A DNA stretch of 64,000 bases from Miltoncostaea sp050249835 (GTDB lineage: Bacteria; Actinomycetota; Thermoleophilia; Miltoncostaeales; Miltoncostaeaceae): the NCBI GenBank assembly GCA_050249835.1, contig JBFWPT010000004.1:62001-126000 (forward strand). Direction: 5' to 3'. Below the pieces are notes generated by a model. The model did not search any database and was not told the origin of the DNA. It saw only the letters and a list, made by a program, of their open reading frames with translations. Both the position numbers and the translations under genes were made by a program. Each line of letters opens with the position of its first letter. Within the stretch, counting starts at the first letter, position 1. Shown one piece after another: positions 7,744 to 16,009 of the stretch.

Positions 7744-9159
7744 ATGACCGCACGCCTCCGCGCCGGCACGCGCGTCGTCCTCCTCGCCCTGTTCGTGCTG
7801 GCGGCCCAGGCCGCGACCGCGTTCGGCGCCGCCGGCGGCGGCAGCGGGAGCTTCGGCGGCGGTGGCGGGGGCGGTGGCGGCGGCGGGGGCGGCTTCGGAG
7901 GGGGCGGCGGCTCCGGCGGCGGCGGGAGCCTCGGCACCACCGGCACGATCATCGTCTTCGGCGGCGTGGCCGCCGTGGTGGTCGTCTCGACGGTCCTGGA
8001 GAAGAAGAAGCACACCTTCAGCAAGGGCTACGCCAAGGCCCGCGACCGGGTCACCGCGTCGAAGCGCGCCGCGCGCACCGAGGACGTCGGCCGCAAGGCC
8101 CTCGTCGCCGCCGAGGACGATGCCGCGTTCGCGCCGGACACGGTCCGCGCCGAGGCCGAGGCCCTGTTCGCGGCGATCCAGTCGGCCTGGGACCGCGACG
8201 ACCGCCCGGCCCTGGAGGCGATGGTCGCCCCGGACCTCATGGTCGAGTGGGGGCGCCGGCTGGACGACTTCGCCCGCAAGGGCTGGCGCAACCGCGTCAC
8301 CGTCGTCGAGCACTCGATCGAGTACGTCGGCATCACCAACCGCGCCGAGGATCACGAGGACCGGGCGGTGGTGCGCGTGTCCGCCGAGCTCGAGGACTAC
8401 GTCATCGACGGGGGCGGCAAGCGCATCAACCACGAGGGGAACTCCAGCGCGGAGACGCACCTGCGCGAGTACTGGACGCTCGGCAAGCGCGACGACACCG
8501 ACACCTGGATGCTCCTCCAGATCGAGCAGGACGAGGAGGGCACCCACCAGCTCGACGCCCCGATCGAGGTCGATCCCAGCGAGGACGCCCGCATGACCGA
8601 CCGGGCGCGGGTGGAGGCGGCCGTCGCCGACGCGCTGCCGGCCGGGGTCGCCCACTCCGAGGTGGACGACGAGGACGCCCGCACCGCCCTGGCGAAGGCC
8701 CGGGACCTGTCGCTCACCGACGCCCGCTTCGACCCGGACATCATCGACGCGACCGTCCGCCGCGGGGTGGCCGCCTGGGCGGACGCCGTGGACGGCGACG
8801 ACGCCGCGTTCGCGAAGGTCGCCCGGCCCGACCTGCTGCAGGACCTGCTGTACCCGCCGGGGGATGACGGGCGGAACCTGCGGACCGTCGTGCGGGCCCC
8901 CGTGATCCTCGGGACCAAGCTCGTGGCGGTGGATTCCGAGGCCACGCCCCCGACGGCGACGGTGCACATCCGGATGCAGGGCATCCGTTACGTCGAGGAC
9001 CGCGACACGCTCGACCTGGTCGCCGGCTCCAAGAGCCGCGCGGCCCGTTTCGAGGGCGCCTGGACCCTCGCGCTGGACGGCGGGGACGACGCCCCCTGGC
9101 GCATCGCCCGCATCCACGAGGAGATCCCCGAGCCGGAGGCGCCCGCTCCCTCGGCGTAG
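7744..9159 (+). CDS. membrane protein with Gly-rich linker and two Tim44-like domains
   Basis: A 471-residue protein. Residues 1-29 are a signal peptide or first membrane helix (VVLLALFVLAAQAATAFG), residues 30-60 are almost pure Gly/Ser/Phe, and residues 65-85 form a second hydrophobic helix (TIIVFGGVAAVVVVSTVL). The rest is a soluble region with two similar alpha/beta units, one around AEALFAAIQSAWDRDD and one around RRGVAAWADAVDGDD, each resembling the Tim44-like/NTF2-like fold. In other bacteria such proteins are membrane-tethered and of unknown role. The start is fixed by the -10 box at 7731. Confidence 0.65.
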   Translation: MTARLRAGTRVVLLALFVLAAQAATAFGAAGGGSGSFGGGGGGGGGGGGGFGGGGGSGGGGSLGTTGTIIVFGGVAAVVVVSTVLEKKKHTFSKGYAKARDRVTASKRAARTEDVGRKALVAAEDDAAFAPDTVRAEAEALFAAIQSAWDRDDRPALEAMVAPDLMVEWGRRLDDFARKGWRNRVTVVEHSIEYVGITNRAEDHEDRAVVRVSAELEDYVIDGGGKRINHEGNSSAETHLREYWTLGKRDDTDTWMLLQIEQDEEGTHQLDAPIEVDPSEDARMTDRARVEAAVADALPAGVAHSEVDDEDARTALAKARDLSLTDARFDPDIIDATVRRGVAAWADAVDGDDAAFAKVARPDLLQDLLYPPGDDGRNLRTVVRAPVILGTKLVAVDSEATPPTATVHIRMQGIRYVEDRDTLDLVAGSKSRAARFEGAWTLALDGGDDAPWRIARIHEEIPEPEAPAPSA

Positions 9160-9213
9160 GCGCGCACCCGGCCGGGCAGGGTGGCGGCCCCGGTCGTCGA
9201 AGCCCGGAAGGTC

Positions 9214-10434
9214 ATGCGCGCTCGCACGCTCCACCGCGGGGTCGTGGCCGCCGTCGTCGTCGCGGCCGCCGCCCTGGCGCTCCCGGGGACGGCCCCCGCG
9301 CAGTCGGCCCCGCCCCCGCCGCGGGGCGCAGAGTCGGGGGTCCTGACGCCCGGCGCGCGCGGGCCCGTGGTCCGGTCCCTGCAGCGCGAGCTGCGCCGGC
9401 GCGGCATCCCGGTCGTCGTCGACGGCCGCTACGGCCCGGCCACCCGGCGCGCGGTGGCCCGGCTGCAGCGGCGCCTGCGCCTGCGCGTCAACGGCATGGC
9501 GGACCGGCCCTTCCTCTGGTCCCTCGGCCTGTCGGTGTGCGGGCTCCCCGGGCCGACGACGGCCCGCGGGGGGCCGGGGCGGCCGCTGCGCCTGGGGGCC
9601 TACGGCCCGCGGGTGTGCGCCCTGCAGCGCGCCCTGCGCCGCGCCGGCGACCGGACGCTCGCGGTCGACGGCGGCTACGGGCCGCTCACGCGCACCGCCG
9701 TCATGCGCGCCCAGCGCCGGGAGGGCCTCCAGGTCACGGGGGTCGCCAACGACCGCCTGCTCGCCCGGCTGCGGCGCGGCGGCGGGCCCCCGCCGTCCGC
9801 GCGCGGCCTCTCCATCGGGGCGAAGGGCCCGGCGGTGACGCGCCTCCAGGACGAGCTGCGCCGCCGCGGGTACGCCGTGGTGAGCGACGGGGCATACGGC
9901 CCGCGCACCCGCCGCGCCGTCGCCCGTGTGCAGCGCAGCCTGGGCCTGCCGGTCAACGGCCGGGCCGACCCGGCGCTCGTCCAGCGGCTCCTGAGCTTCC
10001 AGGCCCCGCACCTGAAGGTGTTCCCGGTGCGCGCCCCGCACTCGTTCATCGACGACTGGGGCGCCCCGCGCCACCAGGGGCCCCACGAGGGCAACGACAT
10101 CATCGCCCCGCGCGGCGCGCCGGTCGTGGCCGTCGCGGCGGGCACCATCGAGCGCATGGCCCGGGTGGAGAAGGGCCTCGGCGGCATCTGGATCTGGCAG
10201 CGCGACGACGCGGGCAACGCCTACTACTACGCCCACCTCTCGTCGATCAGCCCCGGCCTGGCGCCGGGCTCGCGGGTGGCCGCCGGCCAGCAGATCGGGG
10301 CGGTCGGCCGCACCGGCGACGCCCGCGGCGGCGTGTACCACCTCCACTTCGAGCTCCACCCCGCCGGGCGGAGCGGTCCGATCAACCCCTACACGGAGCT
10401 GCGGGCCGTGGACGTCGACGGCATGCCCCAGTGA
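9214..10434 (+). CDS. secreted peptidoglycan-binding M23-type metallopeptidase
   Basis: A 406-residue envelope protein. A signal peptide (about residues 1-30, ending PGTAPAQ) is followed by three peptidoglycan-binding type 1 domains, each with a D-G-x-YGP-x-TR(R/T)AV signature (near residues 70, 150 and 230), and a C-terminal LytM/M23 domain with HEGNDIIAPRGAPVVAV, YYAHLS and HLHFELHP. These carry the H-x3-D, H and H-x-H zinc ligands of endopeptidases, so an active cell-wall hydrolase is likely. ATG at 9214 chosen because GGAAGG precedes it and the signal peptide starts there. The stop overlaps the next GTG start (GTGA). Confidence 0.9.
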   Translation: MRARTLHRGVVAAVVVAAAALALPGTAPAQSAPPPPRGAESGVLTPGARGPVVRSLQRELRRRGIPVVVDGRYGPATRRAVARLQRRLRLRVNGMADRPFLWSLGLSVCGLPGPTTARGGPGRPLRLGAYGPRVCALQRALRRAGDRTLAVDGGYGPLTRTAVMRAQRREGLQVTGVANDRLLARLRRGGGPPPSARGLSIGAKGPAVTRLQDELRRRGYAVVSDGAYGPRTRRAVARVQRSLGLPVNGRADPALVQRLLSFQAPHLKVFPVRAPHSFIDDWGAPRHQGPHEGNDIIAPRGAPVVAVAAGTIERMARVEKGLGGIWIWQRDDAGNAYYYAHLSSISPGLAPGSRVAAGQQIGAVGRTGDARGGVYHLHFELHPAGRSGPINPYTELRAVDVDGMPQ

Positions 10435-10790
10435 GCCGGCAGGTGCCCCGCATCCTGCGCCTGGGCGAGGAGGTCGCCGCCCCGGGCGGCACCCGCTTCG
10501 CCCTGCTCCACGTCGTGAGCGGCGAGCGCCACCACATCGGGTGGTTCGAGCTCTCGGACGACGACTGGCGGGTGGGCCTGACCTCCGCCGGGGCGGTCGC
10601 CGACGCCGGGGTGCCGGCCGACCGGGTGCGCGCCCTGACCGAGGCGCTGCTGGGGGACCTGCGCGCCGCGATCGGCGCCGACGAGGCGGAGGTCCCCCCG
10701 CCCGTCGGGCCGATCGTCAACCGGTTGCGCTACGTCGTCGACCGCCGGCGGGCCGTCGAGCGACTGGAGGACGAGCTCCGGGAGATCTAG
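10431..10790 (+). CDS. hypothetical protein (119 aa)
   Basis: The GTG at 10431 overlaps the stop of the M23 peptidase gene, so it is coupled to it. The product is soluble and mixed alpha/beta (VPRILRLGEEV, FALLHVVSGERHHIGWFELS), with no motif that I recognise. It ends at a TAG sharing CTAG with the stop of the convergent gene. The link to the wall hydrolase suggests an accessory role, but that is inference from position only. Confidence 0.6.
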   Translation: MSRQVPRILRLGEEVAAPGGTRFALLHVVSGERHHIGWFELSDDDWRVGLTSAGAVADAGVPADRVRALTEALLGDLRAAIGADEAEVPPPVGPIVNRLRYVVDRRRAVERLEDELREI

Positions 10791-11161
10791 AAGAGCCGGT
10801 AGTGGGTGCGGTTGATGAAGAAGCCGTGCCCGGTCTTGACGCTGCGGCAGGTCATGCCGCGGGCGCGGGAGACGCAGCGGAAGCGCCGGTTCGCGGTCCA
10901 GGTCTGGCCGTAGCCGAGGACCGGGCCGCCCGGGAACGTGCCGCCGCGGGTCTTGTAGGCCTTGCCGTAGAGCGGGACGGCGGCGACGAAGGTGTCGTTG
11001 AGGGTGATGCAGGCCATCACCTGGTTCCGGTTGTCGTACCGGCACAGGATGTTGCCGCTGGGGCTCTCGAAGTTGTTCGAGGTGAACGCGAGGCCGCTCG
11101 TCGCCGGGACCAGGACGCATCCGGCGGCGACGGCGGAGATGACGAGCGAGCGGAGGCGCAT
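10787..11161 (-). CDS. small secreted cysteine-containing protein
   Basis: 124 residues with a signal peptide (RLRSLVISAVAAGCVLVPA) and a mature part with four Cys likely forming disulfides (NILCRYD, MACITL, FRCVSR, MTCRS). It carries the F-E-S-P-S-G-N-I motif common in small secreted actinobacterial proteins of unknown role. ATG at 11161 with GAGG upstream, preferred over a start at 11215 that would precede the signal peptide. Confidence 0.65.
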   Translation of the reverse strand: MRLRSLVISAVAAGCVLVPATSGLAFTSNNFESPSGNILCRYDNRNQVMACITLNDTFVAAVPLYGKAYKTRGGTFPGGPVLGYGQTWTANRRFRCVSRARGMTCRSVKTGHGFFINRTHYRLF

Positions 11162-11314
11162 GGCGGGGACCTCGGGAGTGGTGTGACGGGATGGAGGGTC
11201 ACACGGAGGATCCACCCGGGGCCGTGGGCGTTACCTCCCCCATGGGGATGGTCGCGGCACCGCCGAAAGACCAGCGATTTCAGCGATTCGGTGGGTGAGC
11301 GGAGGCCCGTCCCC

Positions 11315-11320
11315 TAGAGT
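11315..11320 (+). promoter_or_regulatory. leaderless-type -10 box TAGAGT
   Basis: TAGAGT ends 7 bp before the ATG at 11328 and favours it over the in-frame GTG at 11295. Confidence 0.55.
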
Positions 11321-11327
11321 CGGTCCG

Positions 11328-12746
11328 ATGGACATCGACCCGGACGACCTGGCCGCGTTCCGGCGCGTGGTGGCCGCGGCCGAGGCCCTGCCGGTCGAGC
11401 ACCCGGAGGCCGTCGCCGTCCGCCGCGCGGCATCCGGGCTGCACAAGACCGCGAAGGAGCGGCGGCGGGCCGAGCGCCGGGCGGCCATCCGCGCCCACGA
11501 CGACGCCGTGACCGCGGCCACCGCCACCGGCGCCCCGGGCCGCATCGACGACGAGACCCGGGGGCTCGGCCTGACGTCCACGGCGGCCGGGGCGTCGGCG
11601 GGCACGCTCCGCAAGGCCCGCGCCTGCTACGTCTGCAAGCAGCGGTACACCCGGGTCGACGCCTTCCACCACCAGCTGTGCCCGGCGTGCGCGGCCCGCA
11701 ACCGGGAGCGGCGCGAAGCCCGCACCGACCTGGCCGGCCGCCGCGCCCTGCTCACCGGCGGGCGGGCCAAGATCGGCATGTACATCGCGCTGCGCCTGCT
11801 GCGCGACGGGGCCCACACGACCATCACGACCCGCTTCCCGCGCGACGCCGCCCGGCGCTTCGCGGCCATGCCGGACAGTGCGGACTGGCTCGGCCGCCTG
11901 CGCATCGTGGGCGTGGACCTCCGCGATCCGCGCCAGGTGGTGGCGCTCGCGGACGAGGTGGCGGCCCGAGGCCCGCTGGACATCCTCATCAACAACGCCT
12001 GCCAGACCGTCCGCCGCTCGCCGGAGGCCTACGCGCCGCTCGTCGCGGCCGAGCGGGCGCCCCTGCCGGCGGGCCCCGCGCCGGAGATGCTGAGCCTCGG
12101 GGGAGGAGGGGGACCGGCCGCCGTGGGGGATGGCGCGCCCGGGCACTGGAGCCCCACGCCGCAGGCGCTCGTCGAGATGGCCCTGACCGCGGGCGCCGCC
12201 TCGCCGGAGCGGGCGGCCGCGGGCGTCGCGATCGACGCCGGCGGGCTCGTGCCGGACCTGGCCGCCGACAACTCCTGGGTCCAGACGGTCGACCGCGTCG
12301 ACCCGGTCGAGATGCTCGAGGTGCAGCTCTGCAACATGACCGCGCCCTTCATCCTGGTGGGCCGGCTGCGCGCCGCGCTGGCGGCCTCGCCGGCCCGGCG
12401 GACCTACGTCGTCAACGTCTCCGCGATGGAGGGGCAGTTCGCGCGGGGCTACAAGGGCGCCGGCCACCCGCACACCAACATGGCGAAGGCCGCGCTCAAC
12501 ATGCTCACGCGCACGAGCGCGAAGGACCTGCTGGCCGACGGGATCCTCATGACCAGCGTGGACACCGGCTGGATCACCGACGAGCGGCCCCACCCGGACC
12601 GGGTCCGGCTGGCCGCGGACGGCTTCCACGCGCCCCTGGACCTGGTGGACGGGGCGGCCCGCGTCTACGACCCGATCGTGCGCGGCGAGGCGGGGGAGGA
12701 CCTGCACGGCTGCTTCCTGAAGGACTTCGAGCCGGCCCCCTGGTGA
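11328..12746 (+). CDS. short-chain dehydrogenase-like protein with N-terminal zinc ribbon
   Basis: 472 residues. Residues 1-95 are helical, then a zinc ribbon (CYVC near 101, CPAC near 124), then a Rossmann fold beginning ALLTGGRAKIGMYIALRL and including ILINNACQT, the NNA(G/C) motif of SDRs. A roughly 80-residue insertion follows that motif. The catalytic Ser region is NVSAMEGQF, but where YxxxK is expected the sequence reads TNMAK (T383-K387), so the catalytic Tyr is replaced. It may use another residue (a Tyr lies nine residues earlier) or be a non-oxidoreductase. Substrate unknown. Confidence 0.75.
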   Translation: MDIDPDDLAAFRRVVAAAEALPVEHPEAVAVRRAASGLHKTAKERRRAERRAAIRAHDDAVTAATATGAPGRIDDETRGLGLTSTAAGASAGTLRKARACYVCKQRYTRVDAFHHQLCPACAARNRERREARTDLAGRRALLTGGRAKIGMYIALRLLRDGAHTTITTRFPRDAARRFAAMPDSADWLGRLRIVGVDLRDPRQVVALADEVAARGPLDILINNACQTVRRSPEAYAPLVAAERAPLPAGPAPEMLSLGGGGGPAAVGDGAPGHWSPTPQALVEMALTAGAASPERAAAGVAIDAGGLVPDLAADNSWVQTVDRVDPVEMLEVQLCNMTAPFILVGRLRAALAASPARRTYVVNVSAMEGQFARGYKGAGHPHTNMAKAALNMLTRTSAKDLLADGILMTSVDTGWITDERPHPDRVRLAADGFHAPLDLVDGAARVYDPIVRGEAGEDLHGCFLKDFEPAPW

Positions 12747-12798
12747 GCCCCGGGCCGACGGCGTGACCGTCGGGCTGGCCCCCCGGGCGGGCGCCCTC

Positions 12799-12804
12799 TA
12801 GCCT
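12799..12804 (+). promoter_or_regulatory. leaderless-type -10 box TAGCCT
   Basis: TAGCCT ends 6 bp before the GTG at 12811, which opens a clear signal peptide. Confidence 0.55.
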
Positions 12805-12810
12805 CCCCGC

Positions 12811-14340
12811 GTGCGCGTCCCCCGGAGCCTCCTCGCCGCTGTCGTCGTCGCGCTCCTGGGCACCGCCGCGCCGGCCCTCGGCCAGACCGCCGGGGTGGCG
12901 GTCACGAACACGGCCCGCGCCCCCGAGGGCGCCGCCGCGCTCGGGCCCCTCTGCCGGTCCGACACCCCGAGCTTCCGGCTCTGGTGGAGCGACACCCCGG
13001 GCGCGCCGGGTGCCGTCGCGGGCGCCGACGGGAACTGCGCGACGCTGCCGCCCGTGATCCTCGACCTCGCGGTCGCGGCCGAGGCCTACCGGGCCCGCGC
13101 GATCGGGCTGGGCTTCCCGGCGATGGTCGGCGACGGCCCGCCCCGGTACCTCACGAACCCCGGCCTGCTGCGCGCGCTGCTGCGCCTGCGCCCGGCGTCG
13201 CGGTCCCGCGCGTTCGGGACCATCAACCGCCGCGCGCGCGGGTCGTTCCTCGCAGGCCTCACCACGAAGCAGCGCTCCAAGGTGCTCCGCAAGCTCCCGC
13301 GCACGGCCCGCAAGCGCCTGCTCGCCGACATGCGTCGCGCGCAGCGGGGCAGCCCCTCCGACTTCGTCGGGGGCGACCGGCGCGTCGACGTCGTCGTGGA
13401 CGCGACCGGCGTGACCGGCAAGGTGAGCGCCCAGCAGACCGGCGTCTCGCCGTGCCGCACCTACTCCCGGCCGCGCCGGACCTTCGTCGCATCCTGGGCC
13501 TTCGTGCTCGCGCCGCCCGACCAGCCGAGCCCCCGGGCGGTCCTCGCCCACGAGCTGTTCCACGTCGCCCAGTGCAAGCTGCTGGTCGGCCCCGGCACGC
13601 CCCTCGTGCTGCGCGAGGGCACCGCCGAGTGGTTCGCGGCCCTCGCCGAGCCGGGCGGGTTCCCGGGTCTCGTGGGCCCGACCTCGATCACGAACGGCAA
13701 CGCCCGCGCGGCCAGCTTCTGCAACGGCTTCGACCCCGGCGGCACCGGGACCGCGCCCTACGCATCGTGGCCGGTCTGGGAGGCCCTGGACACGGGCTCC
13801 CCGGCGCCCGGGCTGGTGCGGCAGCTGCTCGTGAAGGGCTTCCCGGGCGGCGCCGCCATCGCGCCCCCGGCGTCGGCCGTCATCGCGGCCGTCACCGGCC
13901 CGCGCTGGGTGGAGGCCGTGCGCGTCGCCGCCCGCGAGGTCTGCGGCAACCGGCGCTCGCCGAGCGGCATCATCAACCTGGCCCCCGAGCTCCGGTCCTA
14001 CCTCGGCAGCGGCGCGCTGCAGGCGACGCCGACGACGCCCGCCGACGACACGATCGCCGAGGGCGGCATCACCACCCTGCCCGCCGTCTGGGGCGCGTCG
14101 TCCACCTTCACCTCCGTGAGCGTGCGCATCACCTCCGCCCAGGCGGCCGCCGAGGCCCTGGTGCCGGGCGTCGTCGTCACCACCCGCTCGGGCCCGCTGA
14201 CGCCGGTCATCCGGGGCGGGGCCGTCGTGGTCGACATCCCGGCCTCGGCGCGATCCGAGGGCTACGTGCCGGTGACGGTCGTGACCCCGCTCGTCGCGGG
14301 CGCCGCCGCGATCCGGGTCGAGGTGATCGGGACCCGCTGA
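12811..14340 (+). CDS. secreted HExxH (gluzincin-like) metallopeptidase-type protein
   Basis: 509 residues with a signal peptide (SLLAAVVVALLGTAAPALG). In mid-protein HELFHVAQC gives HExxH zinc ligands, and about 20 residues later REGTAEWFA offers the third Glu ligand, as in gluzincins. The C-terminal third (from about residue 400) is beta-rich and Ig-like and may bind surface or substrate. No propeptide motif recognised. It faces the FkbM gene, with stops 6 bp apart. The catalytic assignment rests only on these motifs. Confidence 0.65.
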   Translation: MRVPRSLLAAVVVALLGTAAPALGQTAGVAVTNTARAPEGAAALGPLCRSDTPSFRLWWSDTPGAPGAVAGADGNCATLPPVILDLAVAAEAYRARAIGLGFPAMVGDGPPRYLTNPGLLRALLRLRPASRSRAFGTINRRARGSFLAGLTTKQRSKVLRKLPRTARKRLLADMRRAQRGSPSDFVGGDRRVDVVVDATGVTGKVSAQQTGVSPCRTYSRPRRTFVASWAFVLAPPDQPSPRAVLAHELFHVAQCKLLVGPGTPLVLREGTAEWFAALAEPGGFPGLVGPTSITNGNARAASFCNGFDPGGTGTAPYASWPVWEALDTGSPAPGLVRQLLVKGFPGGAAIAPPASAVIAAVTGPRWVEAVRVAAREVCGNRRSPSGIINLAPELRSYLGSGALQATPTTPADDTIAEGGITTLPAVWGASSTFTSVSVRITSAQAAAEALVPGVVVTTRSGPLTPVIRGGAVVVDIPASARSEGYVPVTVVTPLVAGAAAIRVEVIGTR

Positions 14341-14346
14341 CCCCCG

Positions 14347-15066
14347 TCAGGCGCGCGCGAGGAAGTTCCAGCGCGCGCCGGACTCCCAGAGGCGGTGGAA
14401 CTCCGGGAGCGTGAGCGGGTCGCCCTCCAGGGTCATCATGCGGAGTCCTGCGCGGTCGACGAGCCGGTCCCAGACGTCGGCCGGCCGGGTGCCGTAGGCC
14501 CGCTGGCTGCGCCCGAACTCGAAGATCACGGCGGGGCGCGACTGCTCCAGGAGCCCGCTGCCGCCCTCCAGCACCAGCCGCTCCGCGCCCTCGACGTCGA
14601 TCTTCAGGAAGTCGGCGCTCCCGATCTCCCCGTGGAAGCGGTCCAGGGGCGCGGTCATCACCTCGATCTCGCGCGCCCCCCGCCGCCGCGCGATCATCCC
14701 GGCGCGCGACGGCTCGCCGTCGGGGATGAAGAAGGACGTGATCCCCTCCTCGTCGGAGAGCGCGCAGCCCTCGACCCGCACCTGCGGGTACCGGGCGCGC
14801 AGGCGGCCGACCAGGAGCGGGTTCGCCTCGAAGGCCCAGTGGTCCCCCTCGGGGCACGCGGCGACGATCTCGCGGAGGACGTCCCCGGTGTGGGCGCCCA
14901 CGTCGATGCAGGTGGCGTCGGCCGGCAGCGCCGTCCGGATGAAGGTGAGCATGAGCTCGTGATCGCGCTCGGCCCGGCGCACCGCGGGGCGCATCAGGCT
15001 GCGTGCGCGACGTGCGGGGGTCTCGAGGCCGGCGGCCCTGACCGCCGCGATGGCGGTTGCGCGCAT
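14347..15066 (-). CDS. FkbM-family methyltransferase
   Basis: 239 residues with a SAM motif at CIDVGAHTGDVLREIV (about 54-69), WAFEANPLLVGRLRARYP and DFLKIDVEGAERLVLEGG, the diagnostic FkbM signature K-I-D-V-E-G-x-E. Such enzymes O-methylate sugars or polyketides; the substrate is unknown here. TAGGCG lies 7 bp before the ATG at 15066, a near match to the leaderless box. Isolated between a secreted protein and an ABC operon. Confidence 0.88.
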   Translation of the reverse strand: MRATAIAAVRAAGLETPARRARSLMRPAVRRAERDHELMLTFIRTALPADATCIDVGAHTGDVLREIVAACPEGDHWAFEANPLLVGRLRARYPQVRVEGCALSDEEGITSFFIPDGEPSRAGMIARRRGAREIEVMTAPLDRFHGEIGSADFLKIDVEGAERLVLEGGSGLLEQSRPAVIFEFGRSQRAYGTRPADVWDRLVDRAGLRMMTLEGDPLTLPEFHRLWESGARWNFLARA

Positions 15067-15126
15067 GCGCCCCGCCTACCCGCCGGGCGCGCGCGCCATG
15101 CACGGGAACCCGTGAGGATTCCGTGT

Positions 15127-15158
15127 GCGCCCCTGCCCGCCGGGGCGGGCAGGGGCGC
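15127..15158 (-). terminator. hairpin terminator after the ABC exporter operon
   Basis: A perfect 15-bp GC-rich stem (15127-15141 with 15144-15158) and a 2-nt loop lie 8 bp past the permease stop. There is no T-run, which is usual for GC-rich actinobacteria. Confidence 0.7.
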
Positions 15159-15166
15159 ATCGGAGG

Positions 15167-16009
15167 TCAGTCCGTGACGCTCTTCCGGTAGGCGCGGATC
15201 GCGAGCGGCGCGCAGACGACGACGATCCCCACCGACCAGATCAGCGTGTAGAGGACCGGGTGGTCGATCGGCCACGGCGGATCCGAGCCGAGGTCGCCGG
15301 CCGGGTTGCCGAACAGCTCCCGGAGCGCCTCGGAGAGCGTGGTCACCGGGTTCCAGGCCGCGACCGTCTGCAGCGGGCCCGGCAGGGTCCCGATCGGGAC
15401 GAACGTGCTCGCGATGAACGTGACCGGGAAGATCACGGTGAAGGCGACGCCCTGCACCGCCTCGGGGGACGGCAGCAGGCTCCCCATGAGCACGCCGACC
15501 CAGATCATCGCGAACGACCAGACGACCATGAGGCCGTACGCCCCGAGGGCCTTCACGACGCCGTCGTTGATCGACCAGCCCACGATGAGGCCGCAGAGCG
15601 ACATGAGCACGATGGGCAGGGCGTTCCGCACGAGGCTCGCGACGGCCTGCCCTCCGAGCACGGCGGAGCGCGCCATCGGCAGGGAGCGGAAGCGGTCGAT
15701 CGCCCCGTTCGTCCGATCGTAGGAGAGCGCGAGGGCCACGCCGAACACGCCGAACGTGAGCGTCTGGGCGAAGATCCCGCCCATCAGGAACTCGCGGTAG
15801 TCGCCGTCGTCGACGGCGATGGCGCCGCCGAAGACGTACGCGAACAGCAGGACGAACATGACCGGCTGCAGCGTCACGTCGGCGAGCGCCTCCGGCTGCC
15901 GGCGCATGTGGAGGAGGGCGCGGCGCGCCACCACCCACACGTCGCCGAGCACGTTCGGCCTGCGGTCGCCCGTGGCGGGGATGGGGACCTGCTGGACCTG
16001 GGTGGTCAT
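15167..16009 (-). CDS. ABC-2 type transporter permease (DrrB-like)
   Basis: 280 residues with six hydrophobic segments (PVMFVLLFAYVFGGAIAV is the first) and the ABC-2 pattern of daunorubicin-resistance permeases, including a RFRSLPMARSAVL coupling-helix region. With the ATPase it should export a drug or lipid-like compound. Its ATG overlaps the ATPase stop (ATGA at 16006-16009). A longer upstream frame in this phase is only a shadow of the ATPase. Confidence 0.9.
   Translation of the reverse strand: MTTQVQQVPIPATGDRRPNVLGDVWVVARRALLHMRRQPEALADVTLQPVMFVLLFAYVFGGAIAVDDGDYREFLMGGIFAQTLTFGVFGVALALSYDRTNGAIDRFRSLPMARSAVLGGQAVASLVRNALPIVLMSLCGLIVGWSINDGVVKALGAYGLMVVWSFAMIWVGVLMGSLLPSPEAVQGVAFTVIFPVTFIASTFVPIGTLPGPLQTVAAWNPVTTLSEALRELFGNPAGDLGSDPPWPIDHPVLYTLIWSVGIVVVCAPLAIRAYRKSVTD

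Noticed and set aside
7555..10359. A 934-codon minus-strand frame opposite the Tim44-like and M23 genes
   Set aside because: It is antisense to two well-supported genes and has no domain; typical GC-rich shadow.
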